Shown piece by piece: positions 48,567-57,849 of a stretch of 59,382 bases of DNA. The notes below the pieces were generated by a model. The model was given only the letters and a program-made list of their open reading frames with translations. It was not told the origin of the DNA and ran no database searches. Each line of letters opens with the position of its first letter. The first letter of the stretch is position 1. The stretch lies in assembly GCA_017472365.1 (NCBI GenBank), contig JAFUQN010000080.1, positions 1-59,382 of the forward strand. The letters are read 5' to 3'. The position numbers and the translations under genes were made by a program. The DNA comes from Bacillota bacterium (lineage in GTDB: Bacteria; Bacillota; Clostridia; Peptostreptococcales; Anaerovoracaceae).

Positions 48567-49454
48567 ATGGAAAAGATGAAAGATACAGGTTTAATTCAAG
48601 CCGCTTATGTCAAAACTTATGTCAGGAAGCGGGACAGACAGCTACATAAAGGAAGCTGCGGAAAGCTGCTGGTGGTTGCCGGGAGTCACGGCATGGCCGG
48701 CGCGGCGGTGCTTTGCGCCAGAGGAGCTCTGCGTACGGGAGCCGGCCTGGTCCAGGTATCGGTACCGCAGGAACTGTATCCGGTGATCCATACCGGAGTT
48801 ATGGAAGCGACTTGTGTTTCCCGCAGGGCGGGCGACTGGGACCTGAACGGATATCAGGCCGTCGCAATCGGCCCGGGACTGGGGGTCAGAAATGAAAACC
48901 AACCATTGATCGAACGGATCCTGACGGGATATCGCGGAACGGCGATTTTTGATGCCGATGCGCTGAATCATCTGGCGGAAAATGAGGAACTTATGGCTCT
49001 GGCAAGCAGCCCTGCGGGCTGTGGTTCACGCCGGAAGTGCAGCCTGATCATTACGCCTCATCCCGGAGAAGCGGCACGGCTTCTGGGCTGTTCCACGCGG
49101 GAAATCGCAGAGGACAGAGAGGGCTGTGCAAGGGCGCTGGCAGAAAAGCTGAACGCGGTGGCTGTTCTGAAAGGAGCCGGTACCATAGTAGCAGCGCCGT
49201 CGGGAGAAACATATAGTAACACGACAGGAAATCCCGGGATGGCCACCGGCGGCAGCGGAGACGTGCTGACAGGGGTCATCGCCGCTCTCGTCGGACAGGG
49301 TCTTGGACCGTTGGAAGCCGCCTGCTGCGGTGTGTATCTCCACGGTCTGGCCGGAGATCTGGGAGCACAGTACTGGGGAGAGTACAGTCTGATGGCCTCG
49401 GATATCGCTGACAGTCTGGCTCTGGCGATCAAACAGATCGTCGAAGAACATTGA
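48567..49454 (+). CDS. nnrD: ADP-dependent NAD(P)H-hydrate dehydratase
   Basis: Repairs hydrated NAD(P)H in the cytoplasm using ADP or ATP. The 295-residue protein has the YjeF C-terminal ribokinase-like domain: HKGSCGKLLVVAGSHGMAGAAVLCARGALRTGAG, AIGPGLG, FDADALN, ITPHPGEAARLLG and the catalytic GNPGMATGGSGDVLTG. The NnrE epimerase domain, often fused in front, is missing and no separate epimerase is seen here. No ribosome binding site precedes the ATG, so the start is unsure, or translation depends on read-through from mgtE. Confidence 0.94.
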   Translation: MEKMKDTGLIQAAYVKTYVRKRDRQLHKGSCGKLLVVAGSHGMAGAAVLCARGALRTGAGLVQVSVPQELYPVIHTGVMEATCVSRRAGDWDLNGYQAVAIGPGLGVRNENQPLIERILTGYRGTAIFDADALNHLAENEELMALASSPAGCGSRRKCSLIITPHPGEAARLLGCSTREIAEDREGCARALAEKLNAVAVLKGAGTIVAAPSGETYSNTTGNPGMATGGSGDVLTGVIAALVGQGLGPLEAACCGVYLHGLAGDLGAQYWGEYSLMASDIADSLALAIKQIVEEH

Positions 49455-49471
49455 CTGGGAAATATAGGGCT

Positions 49472-49500
49472 TTGACAGGATACGACACTCCATATATAAT
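49472..49500 (+). promoter_or_regulatory. Consensus promoter of the mazEF-envelope operon
   Basis: TTGACA (49472-49477), exactly 17 bases and TATAAT (49495-49500). Both boxes match consensus, so it should be strong unless repressed. Confidence 0.92.
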
Positions 49501-49514
49501 TTTGTATATATAAT
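49492..49514 (+). repeat. Direct repeat over the mazEF start site
   Basis: ATATATAAT at 49492-49500 and again at 49506-49514, a 14-base period. It overlaps the -10 box and transcription start, where MazE or MazEF autorepression would be expected. Confidence 0.6.
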
Positions 49515-49574
49515 CATATATGCTTACGCATAGAGATGTTTTAGCAAAAGACGCATCAGAAAAGGGGTGGAGTC

Positions 49575-49850
49575 GTGTCAGAAATGAAGAAGATCATCCT
49601 CAGCCTTCCGGAAGAACTTCTGGAACGCGTGGATGAACAGTTGAAATATGCAGAAATCAATCGGAGTGAATGGATCCGCAGAGCGATCCTTTCGGCACTG
49701 GAACAGGAAAAGAAAAACCGGATCCGGGCCCGCATGGAACAGGGCTATAAGGAAATGGGGCTTCTGAACCTGCAGCTGGCCGAAGAAGCGCTGGAGGCGG
49801 GGACTTCGGATTTCCGGATATATGAAAAGTTATTATTGGAGAGTGAATGA
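49575..49850 (+). CDS. mazE: Ribbon-helix-helix antitoxin (MazE/EndoAI-like)
   Basis: A 91-residue antitoxin. The N-terminal ribbon-helix-helix DNA-binding motif is clear ([38 protein letters not shown]); the charged C-terminal helix would wrap MazF. The GTG start follows AAGGGGTGG; an ATG three codons later is possible. It ends two bases before the toxin start. The complex probably represses its own promoter. Confidence 0.93.
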   Translation: MSEMKKIILSLPEELLERVDEQLKYAEINRSEWIRRAILSALEQEKKNRIRARMEQGYKEMGLLNLQLAEEALEAGTSDFRIYEKLLLESE

Positions 49851-49851
49851 C

Positions 49852-50202
49852 TTGGTAGTAAAAAAAGGAGATATCTTTTTTGCGGATCTCAGTCCGGTCA
49901 TCGGCTCAGAGCAGGGCGGCGTCCGACCTGTGATCGTGATCCAGAACGATGTGGGAAATAAATACAGTCCCACCGTCATCGTGGCTGCCATCACGTCGCA
50001 GATCAACAAGGCGAAGATGCCCACCCATGTGGAAATCAGAGCTGGAGAGCACGGGCTGAATAAAGACTCTGTCATCCTTCTGGAACAGCTGCGGACGGTG
50101 GATAAACGTCGCCTGAAGGAGCGCATCGGCCGGATGGATACAGATGCCATGGAGAAAGTCAACGAAGCACTGGTGATCAGTTTGGGGATCATCGATTTTT
50201 AA
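49852..50202 (+). CDS. mazF: MazF/EndoA mRNA interferase toxin
   Basis: A ribosome-independent endoribonuclease toxin of 116 residues, the same length as B. subtilis EndoA. It starts at a TTG (product begins [23 protein letters not shown]), nine bases after GGAG; the longer frame with an upstream ATG lies inside mazE and does not match the family start. Conserved [25 protein letters not shown] and [18 protein letters not shown] are present. It is the second gene of an operon that goes on into cell-envelope genes. Confidence 0.94.
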   Translation: MVVKKGDIFFADLSPVIGSEQGGVRPVIVIQNDVGNKYSPTVIVAAITSQINKAKMPTHVEIRAGEHGLNKDSVILLEQLRTVDKRRLKERIGRMDTDAMEKVNEALVISLGIIDF

Positions 50203-50217
50203 AAGGAGATACGAAAC

Positions 50218-50862
50218 ATGAAAAAGACCAGAATTTTTTTGATCGTTACAATGATCGCTATGATCCTGACCGCCACTCTGGCTGTGGGGTTCGGTGCCGG
50301 AACACCGGGATCGGAAGATGACCCCATCGTAACGAAAAGCTATGTGGATGAAGTCGTCAACAAGCTGAAGGATCTGTTCGATGATGTGGACGATGTCAAC
50401 GACGATCAGGAGGATGCCATTGAAGAGCTGCAGGACGGTATGGAAAGCGTCAGAGATGATGTGAGCGACCTGCAGGATGATGTGGATTCTTTGAAAGACG
50501 ACGTGAAAGCACTGAAAGAAAAGGAAGAAGAGATCGACGACACTGATAGTGAAGAAGGCTCTACTCCGTCCGCGGTGACCACGACCGTATCCACCGGATG
50601 GCAGGTTGTCCGTGTTCCCGGAAAGACTCTGGTACAGGGTGAGACCGGTACGGAAATGATCTTAAGAAGCGGAAGCGCTACCGCCGTGGATAACGGAAAG
50701 AACGGGATCTCCGACCTGACCGGCGGTAAGGACCTGCGTATGGGTACGAACATCACACAGAACCATCTCCTGCTGATTCCCGGCAGCGACGGCCGCGGAA
50801 TCAAGACCGTGGGAGAATGCTTCGTCATGATCAACGGAGGCTATACACTGGTACAGCAGTAA
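50218..50862 (+). CDS. Secreted coiled-coil protein with conserved C-terminal domain
   Basis: A 214-residue exported protein. The signal peptide runs to about residue 27 (IFLIVTMIAMILTATLAVGFGAG). Residues about 38-100 are a very acidic coiled coil with Asp/Val/Leu heptads (DVDDVNDDQEDAIEELQDGMESV). After a Ser/Thr linker, the last 85 residues form a compact domain with GKTLVQGETGTEMILRSGSATAV, GISDLTGGKDL and NHLLLIPGSDGRGI. I have a sense of having met this domain in other Clostridia, but no name. It lies 15 bases after mazF and 22 before the SLH protein, so it may be part of the S-layer or its anchoring. Confidence 0.85.
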   Translation: MKKTRIFLIVTMIAMILTATLAVGFGAGTPGSEDDPIVTKSYVDEVVNKLKDLFDDVDDVNDDQEDAIEELQDGMESVRDDVSDLQDDVDSLKDDVKALKEKEEEIDDTDSEEGSTPSAVTTTVSTGWQVVRVPGKTLVQGETGTEMILRSGSATAVDNGKNGISDLTGGKDLRMGTNITQNHLLLIPGSDGRGIKTVGECFVMINGGYTLVQQ

Positions 50863-50884
50863 ACAATAGAAAGGGAAAAAGGGA

Positions 50885-53800
50885 ATGAAGAGAAACACAT
50901 TGAGACGACGGGCCACCGCCGCACTTTTGGCGGCGGTCATGGTCCTGGGGCCTGTGACCAGCTTTGCGGCCACCTTCGGAACGCAGCTGGAACAGAAGAA
51001 CCTGGAAATGACGGAGACCATCCGTCTGACCAACGAAAGCTGGTACAGCACGTACCTGGACGATGAAATCGTGGAAAACTACGTTACATACGAGCCGGAC
51101 GGCGACGTGGTACCGGTGGTTCACTACGGAAACGACATCTACGGGGCTGCCGGAATGAGTACGGTCATCGGATACGCGCAGGAAGCCGGTCTGAACGTAA
51201 TCGCGGCAATCAACGGTGACTTCTTCACCGTTGACAACGGTGTTGCCACCGGGCTGGTGATCAAAGAGGGGATCATCCGCTCTTCGGAAAGCACTGTAGC
51301 CAATTATAACTCCGTCGGCTTTTATGACGACGGTGAGGTGATCATCGGACGGTCCGGTTTACAGACCAGAGCCCATTATACCAATACATCGGGAGCGGCC
51401 ATCACTTTGGGAATGCATCTGAATAAGCAGCTGACCCAGGCATCGGGGATCGTTCTCTACACAGAAGACTATAACGACACCAACAAGGCGACGATCCCGT
51501 CCTTCAACGTGGTCCTGAACGTGACCGACGGCGAACCGCGGATCAATGAAACCATGACCGGTGTGGTCACTGCACTGGGTGGTTCCACAACGGCAACACC
51601 GATCCGTGAAGGAGAAGTGGTGATCTCCATGGCGTCCAATACGCCCTATACTACCACTCTGGCGCAGTTCCAGACCCTGAGAGTGGGTGATGAAGTGGAA
51701 TTCACCTTCGAGGCCGACGAAGAATGGGAAGACGTGGAATATGCGGTCGGTGCAGGCTATAAGCTGCTGACCGACGGGGAAAATGTTGCTCCCACCACGG
51801 ACAAGACGAGAGCACCCAGAACAGCCATCGGGATCAAGGACGACGGTTCTGTGATCTTCTACACCGTGGACGGCCGCCAGAAGGGGTACAGTCAGGGGAC
51901 GTACCAGTCAGAGCTGGCCGAACGGTTAAAGGAGCTGGGCTGCGTGGAAGCCGTGAATCTGGACGGCGGCGGATCCACCGGAATGAGAGCCTTATATCCC
52001 GGCGATGTGAACACATCTCTGATCAATAAGCCCAGCGCCGGATCGCTGAGAGCCTGTGCAAACTACATTTTACTCGTAACTGACAGAGAAAGCCGCGGAT
52101 CTGCGGAATATCTGCATTTATATCCTTACAGCGTGACCATGCTGGCTGGGGCGAAGCAGGAATTCACTGTGAAGGCTACCGACAGAGCCCATTACGCTGC
52201 AGAGGTTCCGTACAGCCTGAGTTTTGATACCGACAGCCGCCGTCTGGGCGGATTCGGTGAAGATGGTGACGACGACAACGTATTCACCGCCGGAACGAGA
52301 GAAATGAGCGGTCTGGTGGAAGTCTACGGACGGGGTGCTTACGGAACAGCCGAAGTGAACGTGGTGGAAAGTCCCACCTCCATCCGGGTGACCGGAGCCT
52401 CCGGCGCCGTACTGGGAAGTACGGTGGCGGTTGCCGCGGGCGATACGTATGATTTCAACGCCCAGGCGATCTATAAGAGAAAAACCATCGTCTCTCAGGA
52501 CGATTGTTATACATGGGAAGTGAACGGTGACATCGGTGAAATCGATGAAAACGGCGTGTTTACGGCGTACACCGATGCACAGAATAACGGTTCCATCACC
52601 GTCAGTGCAGGAGATACCAGTACGACGATCAAGATCAATGTTGCCGGACGGGGAGAAGTGCTGGATGACTTTGAAAGCGGCGAACCCATCGTGGAAAACG
52701 GCGACTTCGTCATCTACACCAACGACCAGCTGGCTTACGTCCACAACGGCATGAAGTCGCTGGGAATGACCTATGAGTTTGAAATTACCACCGAAGGTGC
52801 GCTGACTGTATCGGCGCCTGTCGAAGCGGAATTTGACAATTCGCCCAGCGCAGTCAATTTCTGGGTATACGGTGACAACTCCGGAAACGAACTGTCCCTG
52901 ACTGTAGAAACGGAAGACGGAATCGAAGAGCTGAGCGCCGCATGGCTGGATTTCACCGGCTGGAGACAGATCGTCGTGGATCTGCCCAAGGGTACGGAAG
53001 AGCTGATCAGCCTGGATCTGGATATGTACGGAAAGGAAAGCGGAACCATCTATCTGGATCACCTGATGGTCAGCTACGGAAAGTATCTGGATAACACATC
53101 GCCGACCGTGAGCCTGTCCGTCAATGGAAACGCGTTGACCGGTCACATTTCGGATAATCTGGACACAGCGATCCCGAAGGACAATCTGAAACTGACACTG
53201 GACGGTTCGCCGGTCAGCTTCAGCTATGACGGAGCTGCGGTGAAAGCGGCGCTGAACATCAGCGATGGTAAGACCCACCGCGCAGCGCTGATTGTTACCG
53301 ATACCAGCGGAAATATCACGAGAAAGGCAGTGACCATTTCTGCGGCTGCTACGGAAGTTGCGGAAGACGGAACCGTTCTGGCTACCGCCGACGGTAAGCC
53401 CTTCGCGGATACCGTAAACCACTGGTCCAATATCTTCGATGTATATCTGTACAACCGGAACATTGCCAGCGGAACGCCCCAGGGCGACCAGCTGTACTTC
53501 AATCCCGACACCAACATCACCCGACTGGAATTTGCGGTCATCGTGGTGAAGTGGCTGGGACTGGATCTGAATGATTATACCAACGTGGAACTGAACTTTG
53601 CGGACAGATCTCTGATCCCCTCCTGGGCTGATGCCTACGTGAAGGCCGCCTACGGCAGCGGAATGATCAGCGGAAGCCTGTCCAACGGAAAGCTGTACTT
53701 CAATCCGCAGAAGAACCTGACCCGTCAGGAAGCCATGACCGTCATCGGTAAGACCATGGCCAGAGGATATGAAGAAGTAGAACTGCACTTCGCGGACAGC

Positions 53801-53944
53801 GATCAGGTGGCCTTCTGGGCAGAACCTTACGTCAATCCGCTGGTGTCTCAGGGGATTATCTCCGGTTCTTCCAACGGCTGTCTGAACCCCACGGCATATC
53901 TGACCAAGGCGCAGGTTGCCAGCATTATTTTCAACTTGAATTAA
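50885..53944 (+). CDS. SLH-anchored phosphodiester glycosidase-domain (NAGPA) surface protein
   Basis: A 1019-residue S-layer-associated protein. A signal peptide ends near residue 29 (TSFAA). The NAGPA/phosphodiester glycosidase domain covers about 70-400, with AAINGDFF near 107-114 and the NLDGGGST motif at 358-365. Two Ig-like or Big-type regions and a jelly-roll-like segment (DDFESGEP, about 590-720) follow. Three SLH motifs (840-1019; HWSNIFDVYLYNRNIASG, SWADAYVKAAYGSGMISG, FWAEPYVNPLVSQGIISG) bind pyruvylated wall polymer. The next gene contains the CsaB pyruvyl transferase that makes this ligand. It may trim phosphodiester-linked sugars of the wall polymer, but its substrate is not known. 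Confidence 0.93.
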   Translation: MKRNTLRRRATAALLAAVMVLGPVTSFAATFGTQLEQKNLEMTETIRLTNESWYSTYLDDEIVENYVTYEPDGDVVPVVHYGNDIYGAAGMSTVIGYAQEAGLNVIAAINGDFFTVDNGVATGLVIKEGIIRSSESTVANYNSVGFYDDGEVIIGRSGLQTRAHYTNTSGAAITLGMHLNKQLTQASGIVLYTEDYNDTNKATIPSFNVVLNVTDGEPRINETMTGVVTALGGSTTATPIREGEVVISMASNTPYTTTLAQFQTLRVGDEVEFTFEADEEWEDVEYAVGAGYKLLTDGENVAPTTDKTRAPRTAIGIKDDGSVIFYTVDGRQKGYSQGTYQSELAERLKELGCVEAVNLDGGGSTGMRALYPGDVNTSLINKPSAGSLRACANYILLVTDRESRGSAEYLHLYPYSVTMLAGAKQEFTVKATDRAHYAAEVPYSLSFDTDSRRLGGFGEDGDDDNVFTAGTREMSGLVEVYGRGAYGTAEVNVVESPTSIRVTGASGAVLGSTVAVAAGDTYDFNAQAIYKRKTIVSQDDCYTWEVNGDIGEIDENGVFTAYTDAQNNGSITVSAGDTSTTIKINVAGRGEVLDDFESGEPIVENGDFVIYTNDQLAYVHNGMKSLGMTYEFEITTEGALTVSAPVEAEFDNSPSAVNFWVYGDNSGNELSLTVETEDGIEELSAAWLDFTGWRQIVVDLPKGTEELISLDLDMYGKESGTIYLDHLMVSYGKYLDNTSPTVSLSVNGNALTGHISDNLDTAIPKDNLKLTLDGSPVSFSYDGAAVKAALNISDGKTHRAALIVTDTSGNITRKAVTISAAATEVAEDGTVLATADGKPFADTVNHWSNIFDVYLYNRNIASGTPQGDQLYFNPDTNITRLEFAVIVVKWLGLDLNDYTNVELNFADRSLIPSWADAYVKAAYGSGMISGSLSNGKLYFNPQKNLTRQEAMTVIGKTMARGYEEVELHFADSDQVAFWAEPYVNPLVSQGIISGSSNGCLNPTAYLTKAQVASIIFNLN

Positions 53945-53959
53945 CGCAGAGGATTTTGA

Positions 53960-56158
53960 ATGAATATCATGCTCTTAGTCGCCGGTGGAGACATCGGCGG
54001 CGGTAAAACTCACATATTATCGCTGGCGAAGCAGCTGTCCACCACCAATAACGTCCTGGTGTTCAGCCTTCGCAGCGGCGTACTGACCAACGAAGCCAGG
54101 GAGATGGGACTGGATGTGACCATCTCTCAGAACGGATGGAACGCGTCGAAGGATCTGCGCAATTTAAAGGCGACTATCGACACCTTCCACCCGGACGTGA
54201 TCCACTGCCACGGTGCGAAAGCAAACATGTACGGTGCGCTGTTGAAGCTGTTCCGCGACGTTCCGGTGATCACCACTGTCCACTCCGACCCGAAGCTGGA
54301 CTATATGGGCCAGCCCCATAAACAGTACACTTACGGTGTCATCAATGAGCTGGCCATCAAAAGTGTGGACTTTTATATGGCCGTTGCGGACCGCATGGAA
54401 CTGACGCTGATCGAACGCGGAATGGATCCCCAGAGCATTTTCACGATCTACAACGGGATCGATTTTTCCACGGCCAGTCCTGACCCGCGTCCCAGTAAGC
54501 CGGAAGGCGACCTGGTGGTGGGGATCGCAGCGAGACTGAACCCTGTCAAGGACATCGGAACGCTGGTGAAGGCCTTTGCCAAGGCATATGAGAGAAATCC
54601 GCGGCTGTTTCTGTCTATCGCCGGTACCGGGGAAGACGAAGCGATGCTGCGTCAGCTGGCGAAAGATCTGGGGGTGGATCACCGCGTCCGCTTTGAAGGC
54701 TGGATCTCCGATATGCAGGAGTATTTCGCGGGCGTGGATATTAACGTTCTGTCCTCTGTTTCCGAAACGTTCCCCTATTCCTTACTGGAAGGGGCATACC
54801 ATCACTGTCCGGCTATCGCCTCCCGCGTGGGCGGGATCCCTACGCTGATCCAGCACGGGGAGACCGGGTTCCTGTTCGAATCCGGCGATGTGGACAGTTT
54901 TGCGGAATACATATATCAGCTGTCCGTGGATGAGGAATTACGGCGGACGCTGGCGGAAAACCTGTTCCAAAAAGCGAAGAATGAGTTTTCCTTAGACCGG
55001 ATGAAAGAAGTGCAGGAAGAAGCGTACCGCACCATCCTGCGCAGAAGACAATATAAGGGAAAGCGTCGCGGAGCCGTTCTCTGCGGTGCTTATGGCCGCG
55101 GAAACGCCGGTGACGAAGCGATCCTGAAGGGGATTTTGAATCAGCTGTCGGAGATCGATCCGGACATGCCCTTCTGGGTCATGTCGAGAGATCCGAAGGA
55201 TACCCGCCTGACACACAAGGTCAACTCCCTGTATTTGTTCAATGTATTTAAGTTCTGGAGAAAACTGAGAAAATCCCAGCTGTTCGTCAACGGCGGCGGA
55301 AGTTTGATGCAGGATGTGACCTCGTCCCGTTCGCTGATGTTCTACCTGTTCACGCTGAAAGCAGCGAAACTGAGCGGGTGTAAGATCATCATGTATGGAT
55401 GCGGGATCGGACCGATTACGAAAGAAACCAATAAGAAAATCGCAGCCCGCGTTCTGAACAGTACGCCGGACACCATTACGCTGCGAGACAGCTCTTCCAA
55501 GGCGCTCCTGGATGACATGGGCGTCAACAAGCCGGAAATTTCGCTGTCGGCTGACCCCACAGTGAACCTGGGCCGGGCAACCGCGTCCAGAGTCCGCGGT
55601 GCGTTCCTCAGCGAAAATATCCCTGCCGACGGAAAGAAGATCGGGTTCTGTTTACGTCACTGGAAGAAGCCTCTGAACGAAGAGGCGATCATTGCGGCGG
55701 CGGAATACGCCCATCAGAAGTACGGTCTGACACCGGTGTTCGTTCCCATCGAAACACCGAGGGACGCTGTCCTTGGCCAGAAAATCTGCGAACGATTGTC
55801 CGTTCCGGGATATGCCTGTCAGAACCGTTACACCGTGGAAGAACTGATCGGTATGTTGGGCTCCATGGAGCTGGTGGTCGGTATGAGACTCCACTCCCTG
55901 ATTTTCGCCACAGCCGGCGGAACTCCGGTAATCGGTGTATCGTACGATGTTAAGGTGGACAGCTTCATCAAAGATATCGGTTCGGAATATTGTATTCCCA
56001 TGGATGAACTGACCACAGAGCAGTTGTGCGGATATATCGACGCAGTAATGGTTCAGCCGGAAAGCCGCGCGGAAGAAGCACAGAAACGTCTGATGGCCAT
56101 GGAACATATCAACAGAGATGCGGCGAAGCGGTTGCTTCAGCCGGAAGGAGGAAAGTAA
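53960..56158 (+). CDS. csaB: Glycosyltransferase 4-CsaB pyruvyl transferase fusion
   Basis: A cytoplasmic bifunctional enzyme of 732 residues. Residues 1-365 are a GT-B fold family 4 glycosyltransferase (GGDIGGGKTHI, VIHCHGAKANMYG, VVGIAARLNPVKD, SSVSETFPYSLLEGAYHHCPAIASRVGG). Residues about 370-725 are CsaB (GAVLCGAYGRGNAGDEAIL, NGGGSLMQDVTSSRS, IMYGCGIGPIT, VVGMRLHSLIFA), which adds pyruvate ketals to wall polysaccharide so SLH domains can bind. CsaB is usually a separate protein of about 360 residues, so this is a true fusion with no frameshift. It directly follows the SLH protein gene. Confidence 0.94.
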   Translation: MNIMLLVAGGDIGGGKTHILSLAKQLSTTNNVLVFSLRSGVLTNEAREMGLDVTISQNGWNASKDLRNLKATIDTFHPDVIHCHGAKANMYGALLKLFRDVPVITTVHSDPKLDYMGQPHKQYTYGVINELAIKSVDFYMAVADRMELTLIERGMDPQSIFTIYNGIDFSTASPDPRPSKPEGDLVVGIAARLNPVKDIGTLVKAFAKAYERNPRLFLSIAGTGEDEAMLRQLAKDLGVDHRVRFEGWISDMQEYFAGVDINVLSSVSETFPYSLLEGAYHHCPAIASRVGGIPTLIQHGETGFLFESGDVDSFAEYIYQLSVDEELRRTLAENLFQKAKNEFSLDRMKEVQEEAYRTILRRRQYKGKRRGAVLCGAYGRGNAGDEAILKGILNQLSEIDPDMPFWVMSRDPKDTRLTHKVNSLYLFNVFKFWRKLRKSQLFVNGGGSLMQDVTSSRSLMFYLFTLKAAKLSGCKIIMYGCGIGPITKETNKKIAARVLNSTPDTITLRDSSSKALLDDMGVNKPEISLSADPTVNLGRATASRVRGAFLSENIPADGKKIGFCLRHWKKPLNEEAIIAAAEYAHQKYGLTPVFVPIETPRDAVLGQKICERLSVPGYACQNRYTVEELIGMLGSMELVVGMRLHSLIFATAGGTPVIGVSYDVKVDSFIKDIGSEYCIPMDELTTEQLCGYIDAVMVQPESRAEEAQKRLMAMEHINRDAAKRLLQPEGGK

Positions 56159-56160
56159 CG

Positions 56161-57312
56161 ATGCGACAGGTCGTATGCATATCGACAACCAATTACTACC
56201 CGATCCCCACGCGAAAGCAGAACGTAATGAACCGTCTGTCCGACGCGGAGATCATCTACATCGATCCTCCGGTGACCTGGATTGCGCCGCTGAAGGATAA
56301 GAACTGTAAAGAACGGCTGACCAAGTGGAAACAGCCGGGAGAGAAGGTGCAGGACAATGTGACCGTGTATGCGGCACCGCCGGTCCTGCCGTTCTTCAAT
56401 AAATTCCGTTGGATCAACAAGATCAACCAGAAGCGTCAGGCGGCATTTATCCGTAAAAAGATGAAGGATCACGGCTTTGAAAAGCCCTACGTCTGGTGCT
56501 ACTCTCCCACCAGCTGCGACGCGGTGGATCTGATCCCGAAACAGGGGCTGATCTACGACTGCGTGGACAGACATTCCGCATATAAGGGAATGATCAACCC
56601 GGCTGTGGTGGACAAGCAGGAAGAAGATCTGGCTAGAAAAGCGGACTATGTGTTCTGTACTGCAGAAGGTCTGAGAGAAACGCTGGAACAGTATAACGAC
56701 AACGTTTCGATGATCCCCAACGGGGCGGCTTACGAGATTTTCTCTCAGGTGGCTGAGGGAGAAGATAAGCCGGTGGATCCGGAAAAGCCGGTGTTCGGTT
56801 TCGTGGGGATGTTACAGGAATGTATCGATTATGACTGTATCGAAGCACTGGCGAAGAAGTACCCGGATGGGGAAGTGCGCCTGATCGGAAGAACGCTCCC
56901 CGGAGTGGATCTGACGCATTTGGAACAGTACCCCAACGTGAAGTTCTGCGGTCTCGTTCCGCAGAAGGAGCTTCCGGCGAAGATCAAGGAATTCGACGTG
57001 TGTCTGAACGTGTTCAGAGAGGGACGTCTTTCCAAGGATGTAAGCCCGCTGAAGTTCTACGAATATCTGGCCACAGGAAAGCCCGTGGTCAGTACGAGAG
57101 AACCGCTTCAAGTAGCGGATTTCGCCGACGTGGTCCACGTGGCCTCCGGACTGGAAGAATTCATGGCCAAGTGCGAAGAAGCGCTCCACGAAACCGAACC
57201 GACCAGAAGTGAAAAGGCGAAAAAGCGTATGGAATACGGCCGCCAGTGCTCCTGGGATGAACGAGTCAAACAGATGGAAACCATCTTAAAAGATAAAGGA
57301 ATTTTTAAATAG
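56161..57312 (+). CDS. GT-B glycosyltransferase (TuaH-like)
   Basis: A 383-residue cytoplasmic glycosyltransferase acting in wall or exopolysaccharide synthesis. The start MRQVVCISTTNYYP follows GGAAGGAGG. Features include LIYDCVDRHSAYKG, a linker with VSMIPNGAAYEIF, FGFVGMLQECIDYDCIEAL and the donor-site segment DVSPLKFYEYLATGKPVVST. The pattern resembles the TuaH/GT4-like group. It starts two bases after the csaB fusion stop, suggesting coupled translation. The sugar added is unknown. Confidence 0.9.
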   Translation: MRQVVCISTTNYYPIPTRKQNVMNRLSDAEIIYIDPPVTWIAPLKDKNCKERLTKWKQPGEKVQDNVTVYAAPPVLPFFNKFRWINKINQKRQAAFIRKKMKDHGFEKPYVWCYSPTSCDAVDLIPKQGLIYDCVDRHSAYKGMINPAVVDKQEEDLARKADYVFCTAEGLRETLEQYNDNVSMIPNGAAYEIFSQVAEGEDKPVDPEKPVFGFVGMLQECIDYDCIEALAKKYPDGEVRLIGRTLPGVDLTHLEQYPNVKFCGLVPQKELPAKIKEFDVCLNVFREGRLSKDVSPLKFYEYLATGKPVVSTREPLQVADFADVVHVASGLEEFMAKCEEALHETEPTRSEKAKKRMEYGRQCSWDERVKQMETILKDKGIFK

Positions 57313-57329
57313 CAGAAAGGGATATTGTA

Positions 57330-57836
57330 ATGAAACTGATCAATGAAAAAGGTAAGCTGTTCGGATTCATCAACGTGGTGGATCTGATCATCGTCGTTAT
57401 GGTCATTGCCATGGTGGGTGCTGTGGCAACCATGATTTTAGGAAACCGCGTACAGGAAGCGGTATCTCCCCAGGTGGAATGTACTGCAGAAGTCTGCATC
57501 ATCGGGACTCCGCCCAGAATGCTGAAGGAAATCGAACGTCAGGATCTGGCCGGTGAACAGCTGGTTTCCGGTAACAGCTACCTGAACGCTTATATTGAAG
57601 ATGTTTGGTTTGAAGATTACACGGTTCAGGCTGTCACCGATGACGGGATCATCGTGGATGCCACCGACCCCTCCAAGAAGGACGTGATTTTCAAGATCAA
57701 GTGTGAAGTTCCCAAGGATACCGCATCCCCCAAGATCGGAAGCCAGGAACTGCGCGCAGGTCGTACCTACATCGTAAAGACCCAGACCTTTGAACTGTCC
57801 GGAACCATCCGTTACGTGGAAATTGCTGAGGAATAA
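57330..57836 (+). CDS. DUF4330 family membrane protein
   Basis: A 168-residue protein with a GKLFGFINVVDLIIVVMVIAMVGAVATMIL start, which combines the DUF4330 signature (FGxxNxxD) with one transmembrane helix. The rest is a small extracytoplasmic beta domain. Family members commonly lie between csaB-like genes and O-antigen ligase genes in Clostridia, as here. Function is unknown; a role in polymer assembly is likely from context. Confidence 0.9.
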   Translation: MKLINEKGKLFGFINVVDLIIVVMVIAMVGAVATMILGNRVQEAVSPQVECTAEVCIIGTPPRMLKEIERQDLAGEQLVSGNSYLNAYIEDVWFEDYTVQAVTDDGIIVDATDPSKKDVIFKIKCEVPKDTASPKIGSQELRAGRTYIVKTQTFELSGTIRYVEIAEE

Positions 57837-57849
57837 GTGAGGACGACCT

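Noticed and set aside
52118..53788. A 556-codon minus-strand frame opposite the SLH protein
   Set aside because: A shadow of a clear SLH/NAGPA gene, with no recognisable motif and a high content of His/Arg/Gln.
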